This document shows positions 1-6,899 of a DNA stretch of 17,608 bases, in pieces (positions within the stretch are counted from its first letter, which is position 1; every line of letters begins with the position of its first letter). The position numbers and the translations under genes are program-made. Under the pieces are notes generated by a model. The model was not told the origin of the DNA. It was given only the letters and a program-made list of their open reading frames with translations, and did not search any database. The stretch lies in assembly GCA_964634615.1 (NCBI GenBank), contig CAZWLQ010000015.1, forward strand, positions 1 to 17,608. Direction: 5' to 3'. The stretch comes from EsbW-18 sp964634615 (GTDB lineage: Bacteria > Patescibacteriota > Minisyncoccia > Phycocordibacterales > EsbW-18).

Positions 1-60
1 AAGTATCGAAGGCTATAGTCGAGCCATCAGCGGGGACATCGCGATGCAGAGCGTTTCGAT

Positions 61-495
61 ATGCAAATAAATGCACTAGAAAATATAGCAGAACTTTGGC
101 AAAAAGGCAAATATTGGCTCTCTGGCAGGGAAGTCAGAAACCATGCTCTTGAGGTTCTGATTATGCTCGCGGTAGGCCTCGGTGCCTTTGCCTGTGGACG
201 TCTCTCGGTAATCGAATTGAAGGATGTTCCGGTCACGATTCGAGAAAATAATTTTCAAAAGTCTAGCGTAGAACAACACACTTCATCGTCCTCAAAAATC
301 GAACCTATTGGTCAGGGGCAGGGGATAGAGAGCCCTCCTACCGAAGGGAGTGTCCTCGGATCTCGAAATGGCACGAAGTACCACTTCCCCTGGTGCTCGG
401 GCGCACAGACGATAAAGGAAGAAAACAAGATATGGTTCGCATCCGAAGAAGTTGCACAGAGCGCAGGATATACAAAGGCAGCAAATTGCAAATAG
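61..495 (+). CDS. Small membrane-anchored protein with Ada-like C-terminal domain
   Basis: This is a 144-aa protein of unknown function. Residues about 28-50 form one hydrophobic segment after a short basic N-terminus, so it is probably a single-pass membrane protein. A Ser/Gln/Gly-rich linker (about 65-100) leads to a compact C-terminal domain. That domain contains SRNGTKYHFPWCSGA, with H108 and C112, and a final ANCK with C143. The pattern resembles the metal-binding domain of Ada-type proteins, but only two cysteines are visible, so metal binding is an inference. The ATG at 61 is the only usual start codon in the frame after the upstream stop at 16-18. No clear SD precedes it, and any promoter lies outside the window. 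It is one of only two plus-strand genes. The reading frame is convincing; the function is open. Confidence 0.75.
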   Translation: MQINALENIAELWQKGKYWLSGREVRNHALEVLIMLAVGLGAFACGRLSVIELKDVPVTIRENNFQKSSVEQHTSSSSKIEPIGQGQGIESPPTEGSVLGSRNGTKYHFPWCSGAQTIKEENKIWFASEEVAQSAGYTKAANCK

Positions 496-635
496 GTCAA
501 GTGGTCTTCAAGGGGAGTATCTGGGGCTTAATTATAGATACGTCGCACAATATATCTTTTGCGACATGATTATATTGAGAATAAGGCCAAAGGCCACACT
601 CGGTTCGTTTGAGTATCCTCTCCTTCTCTTCCCTA
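496..635. other. Gene-free stretch between convergent genes
   Basis: No gene is supported here. A weak hairpin can form (GTCGCA at 542-547 with TGCGAC at 560-565), but no U-tract follows it. The region leads into the bidirectional terminator at 636-700. Confidence 0.5.
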
Positions 636-700
636 CAAAATAAAAAGAAACGCGTTGTCTGTATCGTTTCTTTCGATGCACACCTCGCGTTTTCTTTTTT
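636..700. terminator. Bidirectional A/T-flanked terminator
   Basis: AAAAAGAAACGCG near 641-653 is complementary, with one bulged T, to CGCGTTTTCTTTTT near 687-700. On the minus strand the stem is followed by TTTTTATTTT, which ends the group that finishes at 716. On the plus strand it is followed by a T-rich run, which ends the gene at 61-495. A smaller stem (AAAGAAACG at 644-652 with CGTTTCTTT at 665-673) competes with the larger one. Confidence 0.6.
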
Positions 701-715
701 CTGCGTCACTATTTT

Positions 716-1009
716 TTACTGCATCAAACTTTCAGGTCCACTGCCGTTCTTCAATCCCGACAAACCGTTCAAAAAGAGATCCCAAAGGAACTTAATGATA
801 TGATCCCAAACCCAACCCGCAGGTGCTGCAAGATAGTTTGCCCATAGTTCCTTCGCAAGGTTCCATGCATAGGCAAGGTTTTCTTTAACGACCGGAGACG
901 CGAGGATATCTTTGATGTTCAAGCCGAAGTATCCGAGGATAATCAACCCGATGACAATCAATAAAATGATCTTGATGAATCCCCTCTCCTTTAAATTTTT
1001 TGTATCCAT
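716..1009 (-). CDS. Small single-pass membrane protein, unknown function
   Basis: This 97-aa protein has a short charged N-terminus (MDTKNLKERG), one strong membrane segment at about residues 11-30, and an amphipathic, Trp-rich C-terminal half (WNLAKELWANY, WVWDHIIKFLWDLF) that could lie along the membrane. No family function is recognised; short proteins of this kind are common in Parcubacteria. It starts 23 nt after the stop of the M23 peptidase gene and ends at the bidirectional terminator, so it is probably the last gene of that transcript. It has no obvious SD. A role near the envelope is suggested only by its neighbour. Confidence 0.7.
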   Translation of the reverse strand: MDTKNLKERGFIKIILLIVIGLIILGYFGLNIKDILASPVVKENLAYAWNLAKELWANYLAAPAGWVWDHIIKFLWDLFLNGLSGLKNGSGPESLMQ

Positions 1010-1032
1010 AGGGAAGTGACTGATAAGTATTT

Positions 1033-2295
1033 TTATTGTGGCAGATATGACAGCGGATTCAAGTATGCTTCATACGGCGCATACGCAATTTTGGTGTTTT
1101 TACACCCATTGCTCCAGGTGAATTGATCAACCTTGACGGCTTCTCGGTCAAAGACCGTAAAGTGCAGATGTGGCCCTGTTGCGTAGCCCGTTGAACCCGC
1201 GTAGCCAATGATTTGTCCTTGCTTCACATAGTCCCCTGCAGAAACGCTCATCACTGACAAGTGAGCATAGAGTGTTGAGAGTCCGTTGTCGTGATCAACC
1301 AAGATCCATTTACCGTAGGAATAACAGCCAGGGGTCTTATCCATATCAACAGCGTCTCTCACCGTTCCTCCTGCCGCGGCAAGGAGCGGTGTGCCCACAG
1401 ACGCTCTAAAATCGACGCCACGATGCGGATTCGGGCTCCCTGCTTTATCGTAGCCATACGCGCCTCCTCGTGCGAACGAGGTCAATCCAAACCCTTGGGT
1501 TATTTCTGGTGATTCAACCGGCCAGGAAAGGATACTGGTTCCCTCTTGTGGCAAACGAGATGGGTCAAGTGCGTACTCAAGTTGTGATTCAAATTCTTGC
1601 ATCGCGCTTTCAAACTGCTGGCGCGCGACACGCTTTTGTTCGAGCAGTGCTTGGTACGCCGCCTCGGTGCTTCTGGTTGTCGCAAGGAGCGAATCTTTCT
1701 CTTTTTTATTTTCTTCAATAACTTTCTTTTGCCCATCGAGTTTGCTCTTGTAGGTGCTCAGACTCTCGTGCGCGAGGCGCTCCTTTGCCTCCTCTGACTC
1801 GAGTTCGCTTTTCAGTCCACGAAGTTCTATCAACTGATCGCGAACGATGCCCTGCACGGTCTCGAGCTGGTCCAACTCAACCCACAGTTCAGAGAGTGAG
1901 TCATATGCCAGCACGGTTTCGATCAATGATTGGTCGTCTGCTGCTTGTACGGTGCGGAGCGCATTTGAAAGTATTGTATTGTTGCGCTCAATCTTTGCTT
2001 CTTTGTCGGTAATCTCGATACCCAACTGTTTGATGGAGTATCCCGTCTGCTCGATTTTCTTTTGCGTGAGCGTAATGTCCGAGAGGAGTTTTTGGCGCGT
2101 GAGATTTAACTCCTGAATCGCTGCTTCAAGATCGCGCTCAAGTGCTGCGATTTCATCATTCAGCTTATCAATCTGTTCCTCCGCCTCATCGATTTTATCG
2201 CGGAGCTCGTCGACATCTTGTGCGACAGCTACACCAGCGCTTATGAAAAGAAGCGTTACAAGTGCGACACAAAATGTAATGCGGAAGTATGTCAT
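1033..2295 (-). CDS. Secreted M23 (LytM) peptidase with N-terminal coiled coil, EnvC/NlpD-like
   Basis: This 420-aa protein begins with a signal peptide (about residues 1-26, ending AVAQ). A long coiled coil follows at about 27-245, with heptad-like runs such as LRDKIDEAEEQIDKLNDEI. The C-terminal M23 domain spans about 255-415. Zinc and catalytic residues are visible: H291 and D295 in HRGVDF, H345 in LYAHLS, and H376/H378 in GPHLHF. All expected metallopeptidase residues are present, so the enzyme may be active rather than a degenerate activator. The likely role is cleavage of peptidoglycan peptide bridges outside the membrane, perhaps during division as for EnvC-type proteins; that role is inferred. 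The gene starts 3 nt after the gltX stop, so the two are probably co-transcribed. Confidence 0.92.
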   Translation of the reverse strand: MTYFRITFCVALVTLLFISAGVAVAQDVDELRDKIDEAEEQIDKLNDEIAALERDLEAAIQELNLTRQKLLSDITLTQKKIEQTGYSIKQLGIEITDKEAKIERNNTILSNALRTVQAADDQSLIETVLAYDSLSELWVELDQLETVQGIVRDQLIELRGLKSELESEEAKERLAHESLSTYKSKLDGQKKVIEENKKEKDSLLATTRSTEAAYQALLEQKRVARQQFESAMQEFESQLEYALDPSRLPQEGTSILSWPVESPEITQGFGLTSFARGGAYGYDKAGSPNPHRGVDFRASVGTPLLAAAGGTVRDAVDMDKTPGCYSYGKWILVDHDNGLSTLYAHLSVMSVSAGDYVKQGQIIGYAGSTGYATGPHLHFTVFDREAVKVDQFTWSNGCKNTKIAYAPYEAYLNPLSYLPQ

Positions 2296-2298
2296 TAC

Positions 2299-3624
2299 TT
2301 ATGCAAGAGATTGAATGGCGGATGTGATGCGTGCAAGTGTCTTCTCTTTTCCGAGGAGTGCTGCAATAGTAAATGGATCAGCTGATTTTTCTTTTCCAGT
2401 GAGTGTCATGCGCATTGGCCAGAGCACATTTCCTTTTCCTTTTTCCTCCGCGTAGCTCCAGATGCTCTCTTTGATTGTTTCAATGGTCCACGCGTTTTCA
2501 TCAAGATCGTGTAAACGACGGAGGACTTCAGTCAGATGCTTCCGACTCCCCTCTTTTGTATCGTTTTTCCAGACGATTTTTGTTGTATCAACGCTAGGTT
2601 CATCAAAGAGATACTCAAACTCCCCTTCTTCGAAGAGTTCTTGTGCGTCGCCCCATACGTTCACGCGGTCAATCAATACTGGAAGTAGTTTTTCAAGCAG
2701 CTCGTCGTTAACTATTTCTGGAACAAAAGGACGCAAACCTTTTAGCTGTTCCTCTTTTCCCAGTTTCTTTATGTATTCTTTGTTTATCCAGTTGAGTTTT
2801 TCAACATTAAAAACACCGCCACCCTTCTGTACTTTTTCAAGCGAGAATTCTTTAACTAGTTCAGCAAGCGAAAATATCTCACGATCATCTCCCGGATTCC
2901 ATCCAATCAATGCAACGAAGTTCAAAATTGCCTCAGGAAGGTATCCGCGAGAACGATAGTATGTAAGCCAGACTGTTTCTCCGTGCTTACGCTTAGAAAG
3001 CTTTGCCTTATCAGCTGCGAGTACAAGTGGTAGGTGTGCGTAGATGGGTCGCGGTGCCCCAATCGCTTCTTGAATCAAAATTTGTCGGGGGGTGTTTGAG
3101 AGATGCTCTTCGGCGCGGATCACGTGCGTAATGCCCATATCGAAGTCGTCTGCAACAACGGCGAAGTGATAGAGTGGTTCGTCGATTGATCGCGCGATGA
3201 TAAAGTCGCCGAGGTCAGTGGTGTCAATCGATACCTCCCCGCGGATGATGTCGTTAATCACGACAACCTTGTTTGGGTTTTTAAAACGGATCACCTCATC
3301 TCGCTGACCTTCTTCCGTCGGAGTCTCTTTTGAAATATATGCTTTTCCTTCAGCGATGATCTTTTGTAGGTATTCTTTATGTTTTGGGGCTCGCTCGGAC
3401 TGGATGACACAAACATCATGATGCAAGCCGAGCCACGCAAGATCTTCTATGAGACCGGTAGTCCACTCAGGTTTATTTCTTGCTGCATCGGTGTCTTCAA
3501 TACGAAGTGCAAATACACCGTCGTGTTTTTTTGCGTAGAGATATGAAAAAAGCGCGGTACGAACACCGCCCATGTGCAAGAATCCGGTCGGCGAAGGCGC
3601 AAATCGAGTAACAACCTTGGTCAT
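2299..3624 (-). CDS. gltX: Glutamyl-tRNA synthetase
   Basis: This is a class I synthetase that attaches glutamate to tRNA. From the chosen start it has 441 aa. The signature FAPSPTGFLHMGG (residues 8-20) carries the HIGH-type motif HMGG, and KLSKR at 208-212 is the KMSKS-type loop. It is shorter than the usual 460-490 aa. The segment after residue 95 (AYISKETPTEEGQRDEVIRF) has none of the cysteines often found in a zinc-binding insertion there, and it is shortened. An ATG lies three codons upstream at 3633, but a -10-like TATGCT at 3637-3642 sits only 3 nt before it, so the ATG at 3624 is preferred. Whether it is discriminating, or also charges tRNA-Gln, cannot be read from the sequence. Confidence 0.96.
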   Translation of the reverse strand: MTKVVTRFAPSPTGFLHMGGVRTALFSYLYAKKHDGVFALRIEDTDAARNKPEWTTGLIEDLAWLGLHHDVCVIQSERAPKHKEYLQKIIAEGKAYISKETPTEEGQRDEVIRFKNPNKVVVINDIIRGEVSIDTTDLGDFIIARSIDEPLYHFAVVADDFDMGITHVIRAEEHLSNTPRQILIQEAIGAPRPIYAHLPLVLAADKAKLSKRKHGETVWLTYYRSRGYLPEAILNFVALIGWNPGDDREIFSLAELVKEFSLEKVQKGGGVFNVEKLNWINKEYIKKLGKEEQLKGLRPFVPEIVNDELLEKLLPVLIDRVNVWGDAQELFEEGEFEYLFDEPSVDTTKIVWKNDTKEGSRKHLTEVLRRLHDLDENAWTIETIKESIWSYAEEKGKGNVLWPMRMTLTGKEKSADPFTIAALLGKEKTLARITSAIQSLA

Positions 3625-3636
3625 AGCGACCATTTT

Positions 3637-3642
3637 AGCATA
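3637..3642 (-). promoter_or_regulatory. Candidate -10 element for gltX
   Basis: TATGCT on the minus strand lies 12 nt before the preferred gltX ATG. The same 11-mer on the plus strand, ATTTTAGCATA, occurs at 3632-3642 and at 4000-4010 before the neighbouring gene. No convincing -35 is visible. Confidence 0.35.
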
Positions 3643-3657
3643 AATACCCTCAGGATC

Positions 3658-3993
3658 TTATCCTAGGAATTTCTTGAAAATAACAGTGATGCCCTCGGTA
3701 ATGTTTTTGACGAAGTAAGGGAGCCAGCCAAAAATAGCGACGAGAAAAAGGAGTCCAAGGAAGATATCTGTTGAATCAAAATCCTTTGACGTTACGTAGG
3801 GCCCTTTTGTTGACCAAAAATAGTAGCCGATTGCCAAAGCAATCAAATAACTGATTGTATAACGAAAAAACTCCAAGAATTTATAGGATGTATTCTTGCT
3901 TGGAAGGTCGGTGTTATAACCAGCGGCATAGTGAATCGTTCCTAAGATGATCCCCACTCCAACTAAGACTGCCCACACAATAATGTTGTCCAT
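3658..3993 (-). CDS. Small polytopic membrane protein, unknown function
   Basis: This 111-aa protein has three predicted membrane segments, at about residues 5-24, 43-62 and 75-95, joined by short polar loops, and a basic C-terminus (FKKFLG). No catalytic motif or known family is recognised. It lies 33 nt upstream of the gltX start on the same strand and follows the structured RNA region at 4019-4268. Transcription could come from a nearby TATGCT element 11 nt before its ATG, or from the strong promoter at 4275-4303, in which case the RNA would be its 5' leader. There is no SD before the ATG. Confidence 0.7.
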   Translation of the reverse strand: MDNIIVWAVLVGVGIILGTIHYAAGYNTDLPSKNTSYKFLEFFRYTISYLIALAIGYYFWSTKGPYVTSKDFDSTDIFLGLLFLVAIFGWLPYFVKNITEGITVIFKKFLG

Positions 3994-4004
3994 GTTTTTA
4001 TTTT

Positions 4005-4010
4005 AGCATA
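4005..4010 (-). promoter_or_regulatory. Candidate -10 element for the 111-aa membrane protein gene
   Basis: TATGCT lies 11 nt before the ATG at 3993, just after the hairpin at 4019-4039. It is followed by AAAAT, as is the element before gltX. No -35 is evident. Confidence 0.3.
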
Positions 4011-4017
4011 TATGAAA

Positions 4018-4046
4018 GGCCCCAGCTGGTTGCTGGGGCTTTTTTT
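4018..4046. terminator. Strong hairpin, U-tract best on plus strand
   Basis: GCCCCAGC (4019-4026) pairs with GCTGGGGC (4032-4039) around a 5-nt loop. Seven Ts follow on the plus strand, a textbook terminator, although no plus-strand gene ends here. On the minus strand the following bases are only CTTTCATATAT, so it is at best a weak terminator for the RNA at 4019-4268. A second hairpin with T5 on the plus strand lies at 4047-4065. Confidence 0.6.
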
Positions 4047-4268
4047 GAACCTACCGGTTCTTTTTGGACGCTTCTTGTGGTTAACCGACGTCCGTACTAC
4101 GGGGCTTGGTTTTTTGCTGCCCCTTGTCAGCTGAACGGTGTATGCTGACGATATTTTCCCTTTTTTTGACAGGGCCATTTTGTTTGGGCTAAGCCATGTC
4201 GCGACCGTGATGGCCGGTCGACATGATCGACCGCGCTTATCCCAGTACTAACGGGGGTTGTACAATCT
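4019..4268 (-). ncRNA. Candidate structured RNA A (or long structured 5' leader)
   Basis: A minus-strand transcript from the promoter at 4275-4303 would begin near 4268. It first folds into a three-way junction: an outer stem of 4186-4194 with 4235-4243 (one mismatch), an arm of CGGTCGA at 4215-4221 with TCGACCG at 4227-4233, and an arm of CCAT at 4094+100 (4194-4197) with ATGG at 4210-4213. Further hairpins follow, separated by A-rich linkers on this strand: 4126-4131/4144-4149, 4101-4105/4119-4123, 4066-4070/4089-4093, 4047-4051/4056-4060 and 4019-4026/4032-4039. No convincing ORF lies within. It is either an independent RNA or the leader of the gene at 3658-3993. I do not recognise a known family. 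Confidence 0.55.
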
Positions 4269-4274
4269 GGTAGT

Positions 4275-4303
4275 ATCATACACCCAAGGGGGGCACTTGT
4301 CAA
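4275..4303 (-). promoter_or_regulatory. Promoter of RNA A
   Basis: On the minus strand, TTGACA (4298-4303), a 17-nt spacer and TATGAT (4275-4280) match the sigma-70 consensus almost perfectly. The predicted start is near 4268. Confidence 0.75.
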
Positions 4304-4329
4304 GACCTTTCGAGAGCGCCCAAAAAGCC

Positions 4330-4362
4330 CTAAAAACAAAGACCTACACGAATGTGTAGGTC
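4330..4362 (-). terminator. Intrinsic terminator of RNA B
   Basis: A perfect 9-bp stem (GACCTACAC at 4341-4349 with GTGTAGGTC at 4354-4362) has a 4-nt loop and is followed on the minus strand by TTTGTTTTTA. Confidence 0.85.
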
Positions 4363-4510
4363 GAACGGAAAGAGGAAAGAGGCGAAAGCGAATTGCGAAG
4401 CGCTATTGGCTAGGCGCGAAAGAGCGAAAGCAGAATTTTACGTGTTGCCGCCACGTCCCGATTGACGCCTCCTTGAGCTCTAAAGATTGAGCTCCGTCAA
4501 CCAAGAAACT
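4330..4510 (-). ncRNA. Candidate small RNA B with a bulged SD-like motif
   Basis: This locus has its own promoter (4517-4544) and terminator (4330-4362), giving an RNA of about 180 nt on the minus strand. Its 5' part forms a long hairpin: TTGACG with CGTCAA (4462-4467/4495-4500) stacked on GAGCTC with GAGCTC (4475-4480/4489-4494). The two stems are separated by a 7-nt one-sided bulge at 4468-4474 that reads AAGGAGG in the RNA. A second hairpin (ACGTG/CACGT, 4440-4456) follows. The 3' half is pyrimidine-rich with repeated CUUUC, including two tandem CCUCUUU copies (4369-4375 and 4376-4382) that could pair with the bulge. A GTG mini-frame of 14 codons exists, but it is 13 nt from the AAGGAGG, so a peptide is unlikely. 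No known family is recognised. Confidence 0.6.
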
Positions 4511-4516
4511 GAGGAA

Positions 4517-4544
4517 AGCATAGCAGTTCCTTTTTATTTGTCAA
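4517..4544 (-). promoter_or_regulatory. Promoter of RNA B
   Basis: On the minus strand, TTGACA (4539-4544), a 16-nt spacer and TATGCT (4517-4522). It lies about 40 nt past the murG stop, so RNA B is transcribed independently of murG. Confidence 0.7.
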
Positions 4545-4581
4545 TGCCACTTCTGCGTCCTGTCTGCGTGTTCGGCGTAAT

Positions 4582-5736
4582 CTATTTTTCGTGCTCAAGC
4601 GCCAAATCAAGAATCTCTCTCGCAATCTTTGCTGCTGCATCGGGTCGTGCAAATGTCTTGGCGGCCTCACTCATTGTGGTGCGGAGCGCCGCATCCCCCA
4701 TTAAACGATCAACTTCAGACACCACAAGGTGTGGCGTGAGATTCGCTTGTTCGAGAGCGATTGCTGCACCGGTTCGCGCATAGGCAAACGCGTTACTTCG
4801 CTGATCGCGGCTGACATCTTCAGGGATTGGAATAATCATCGATGGTTTCCCCCAGAGCGCAATTTCAAAGATGCTGTTTGAACCGGCGCGCGAAATGATG
4901 AGCGTAGACGCACCCGCTGCCATACGCATCGCAAGAACATTCAAAAACGGAAATGGTTTGTAACGATCCGCCTTAAGGTTGCCATCAAGCGCGAGTGCCG
5001 CGCTTTCCTTCGTGATATCAAAATGTTCTTTGCCAGTTTGGTGAACGACATAATACTTTTCGACGAGTTCTGGAAGTGCTTCGATGATTGTTTCGTTTAT
5101 AGTTCGGGCTCCTTGTGATCCTCCAAGAACAAGAATAACCGGCACGTCGCTTTCGAGCTTCAGAAACTCACGTGCACCGGTCTCGGAAAGCGTGAGGAGC
5201 TCTTTCCGGGTTGGGTTACCAGTAACCGCAATCAAGGCCTCCTTCCCTTTTCGTTTTGAAAGATTCCTGAAAGCGTCCACTGTTTCTGGATATGAGACAG
5301 CGATTCGTTTTGCAAATTTTGCCGCCCATGCGTTCGCTTTACCCGGAACACTGTCAGATTCATGAATGATGACGGGAATACCAAAGAGTCGCGCAGCAAA
5401 TAAGACCGGCACACTCACGTAGCCGCCCTTGCTGAAGACGACGTCGGGGAATGCAAAGAAAAGTTTTAACATCGCCTGAATTGTCCCCCACCCTATTTTA
5501 AAAAGATCAAAAAAATTCTGTATCGAGGTGTATTCTCGTCGTTTGCCCGAAATGATTTGTGTGAAGGTGATGTCGTGTTCAAAAAGCACATCCGGATCGT
5601 ACGGAATCGGCGCCATGTAGATTAATTTCGGATCAAGCAAATGCTCCTCTCGTGATTGTTTACGAAGTTCTTCAGCAACCGCAATCAATGGGTAGAAATG
5701 CCCTCCTGTGCCTCCTCCTGTTAAGACGATTTTCAT
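4582..5736 (-). CDS. murG: UDP-GlcNAc:lipid I N-acetylglucosaminyltransferase MurG
   Basis: MurG adds GlcNAc to lipid I to make lipid II on the inner face of the membrane. The 384-aa protein has the N-terminal glycine-rich loop GGGTGGH (residues 7-13), HESDSVPGKAN in place of the usual HE-x(4)-PG motif, the second glycine motif LGGSQGARTINE, and the donor-site region SRAGSNSIFE with PIPEDVSRDQRSNA. The length is slightly above the usual 350-370 aa. It lies 28 nt after ftsW, within a cell-wall cluster with mraY and ftsW. An extended -10-like TGGTACACT 11 nt before the ATG suggests a promoter of its own and a very short leader; there is no SD. Confidence 0.97.
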   Translation of the reverse strand: MKIVLTGGGTGGHFYPLIAVAEELRKQSREEHLLDPKLIYMAPIPYDPDVLFEHDITFTQIISGKRREYTSIQNFFDLFKIGWGTIQAMLKLFFAFPDVVFSKGGYVSVPVLFAARLFGIPVIIHESDSVPGKANAWAAKFAKRIAVSYPETVDAFRNLSKRKGKEALIAVTGNPTRKELLTLSETGAREFLKLESDVPVILVLGGSQGARTINETIIEALPELVEKYYVVHQTGKEHFDITKESAALALDGNLKADRYKPFPFLNVLAMRMAAGASTLIISRAGSNSIFEIALWGKPSMIIPIPEDVSRDQRSNAFAYARTGAAIALEQANLTPHLVVSEVDRLMGDAALRTTMSEAAKTFARPDAAAKIAREILDLALEHEK

Positions 5737-5747
5737 AGGATAGCTCT

Positions 5748-5756
5748 AGTGTACCA
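5748..5756 (-). promoter_or_regulatory. Candidate extended -10 of murG
   Basis: TGGTACACT on the minus strand: TACACT at 5748-5753 preceded by TGG. It ends 11 nt before the murG ATG. The same TACACT hexamer precedes ftsW and mraY. Confidence 0.4.
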
Positions 5757-5764
5757 AAAACAGC

Positions 5765-6871
5765 CTATATTTCAGCCTCCTGCCCTTTCCGGAAGCTCGA
5801 AACGTTTAAGACAACGCCCGCTGCAGCAAGTGCCATCATCAGCGATGATCCTCCTTGGCTCACGAATACCAGCGGATCACCCGTCAAAGGAAATACACCA
5901 AGCATTGAGGCGATATTCAGGAACGATTGCACCACAATCATCGTGACAAATCCAAGTACGACAAGTCGAGAAAATTGGTTTGGCGCTTCCTGTGCAATGC
6001 GATACCCGCGCAACAAGAAAAACAAAAAAAGAAGTATCAAAAGCGCACTACCAATGAATCCCCACTCTTCTGCAAAGACCGCAAAAATCGAGTCGCCAAT
6101 CGGTTCAGGAAGGAAATTGAATTTCTGGACACTCTGACCAAAACCTCGTCCAAAGAACTGTCCTGACCCGATGGCAATCAAAGACTGCTGAATCTGATAC
6201 CCTGCGCCAAGCGGATCACGCGATGGATCAACAAAGGTAAGCACGCGATCTTGTACGTACGGCACGAAAACCGACATTACGCCCACAGCAAGCACTCCTG
6301 CAAGTACGATTGCGCTTGCATGTTTCCACCCTCCTCCCGCAACAAAGAACATCACAAGACCAGTTATCGCAAGTATGATGAATGTGCCGATGTCCGGCTG
6401 CAGGCCAAGAATGATTCCTGCAATCATCAAGAGTCCTGCGAGCGGTCCAACACCCCATCCCCACGTCGTAATCTTTTGTTTTACCGTCGTATACCATGCA
6501 GCAAGATAAAGTACGAAAGCGAACTTCAATAACTCTCCTGGCTGGAACGAAAGTCCTGCAATACTGATCCAGCGTCGTGCGCCTCCGTGCTCAAAGCCCA
6601 AAAATGGCAGGAACACCAAAAGAGAAGCGGCAATAGCTGCGATAAAGAGATAAAACGCGTACTTGTTCCAGAACGTATATTTGATACGTGATGTTGCGTA
6701 GAGGAGCGCCAATCCGATGACAAGAGAAATACTCTGGTTTATTGCAATACCAGAGAAGCGTCCTCCCTCGCGTGCAAGAAGTCCAAGCAGTGCTGAGATG
6801 AAGATAAAAAAACCCACGCCGGTGAGCGAGAGCGTAATCGTCAGGAATGTCCTATCAAGCGCGCGCTTCAT
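5765..6871 (-). CDS. ftsW: FtsW-type SEDS peptidoglycan polymerase
   Basis: This 368-aa polytopic membrane protein of the SEDS family has about ten membrane segments. Family hallmarks are visible: GGARRWISIAGLSFQPGELLK, GYQIQQSLIAIGSG, PEPIGDSIFAVFAEEWGFIG and a C-terminal LTGDPLVFVSQGGSS. SEDS proteins polymerise lipid II with a partner transpeptidase; FtsW acts at the division site and RodA in elongation. FtsW is preferred because it sits next to murG and mraY, as in division and cell-wall clusters, but sequence alone does not exclude RodA. No class B penicillin-binding partner is in the window. It starts 28 nt after the nucleotidyltransferase gene ends. A TGATACACT element lies 7 nt before its ATG, and no SD is present. 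Confidence 0.9.
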   Translation of the reverse strand: MKRALDRTFLTITLSLTGVGFFIFISALLGLLAREGGRFSGIAINQSISLVIGLALLYATSRIKYTFWNKYAFYLFIAAIAASLLVFLPFLGFEHGGARRWISIAGLSFQPGELLKFAFVLYLAAWYTTVKQKITTWGWGVGPLAGLLMIAGIILGLQPDIGTFIILAITGLVMFFVAGGGWKHASAIVLAGVLAVGVMSVFVPYVQDRVLTFVDPSRDPLGAGYQIQQSLIAIGSGQFFGRGFGQSVQKFNFLPEPIGDSIFAVFAEEWGFIGSALLILLFLFFLLRGYRIAQEAPNQFSRLVVLGFVTMIVVQSFLNIASMLGVFPLTGDPLVFVSQGGSSLMMALAAAGVVLNVSSFRKGQEAEI

Positions 6872-6878
6872 AACAAAA

Positions 6879-6887
6879 AGTGTATCA
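6879..6887 (-). promoter_or_regulatory. Candidate extended -10 of ftsW
   Basis: TGATACACT on the minus strand (TACACT at 6879-6884) ends 7 nt before the ftsW ATG. Transcription would start at or next to the start codon. No good -35 is visible. Confidence 0.4.
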
Positions 6888-6899
6888 TGTCAGGGTCAT

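Noticed and set aside
4127..4339. Minus-strand 70-codon open frame
   Set aside because: It overlaps the promoter and first stems of RNA A, has no SD and no protein-like features.
4398..4442. 14-codon GTG peptide inside RNA B
   Set aside because: The distance from AAGGAGG to the GTG is 13 nt and the SD-like motif is bulged in a hairpin; no other coding sign.
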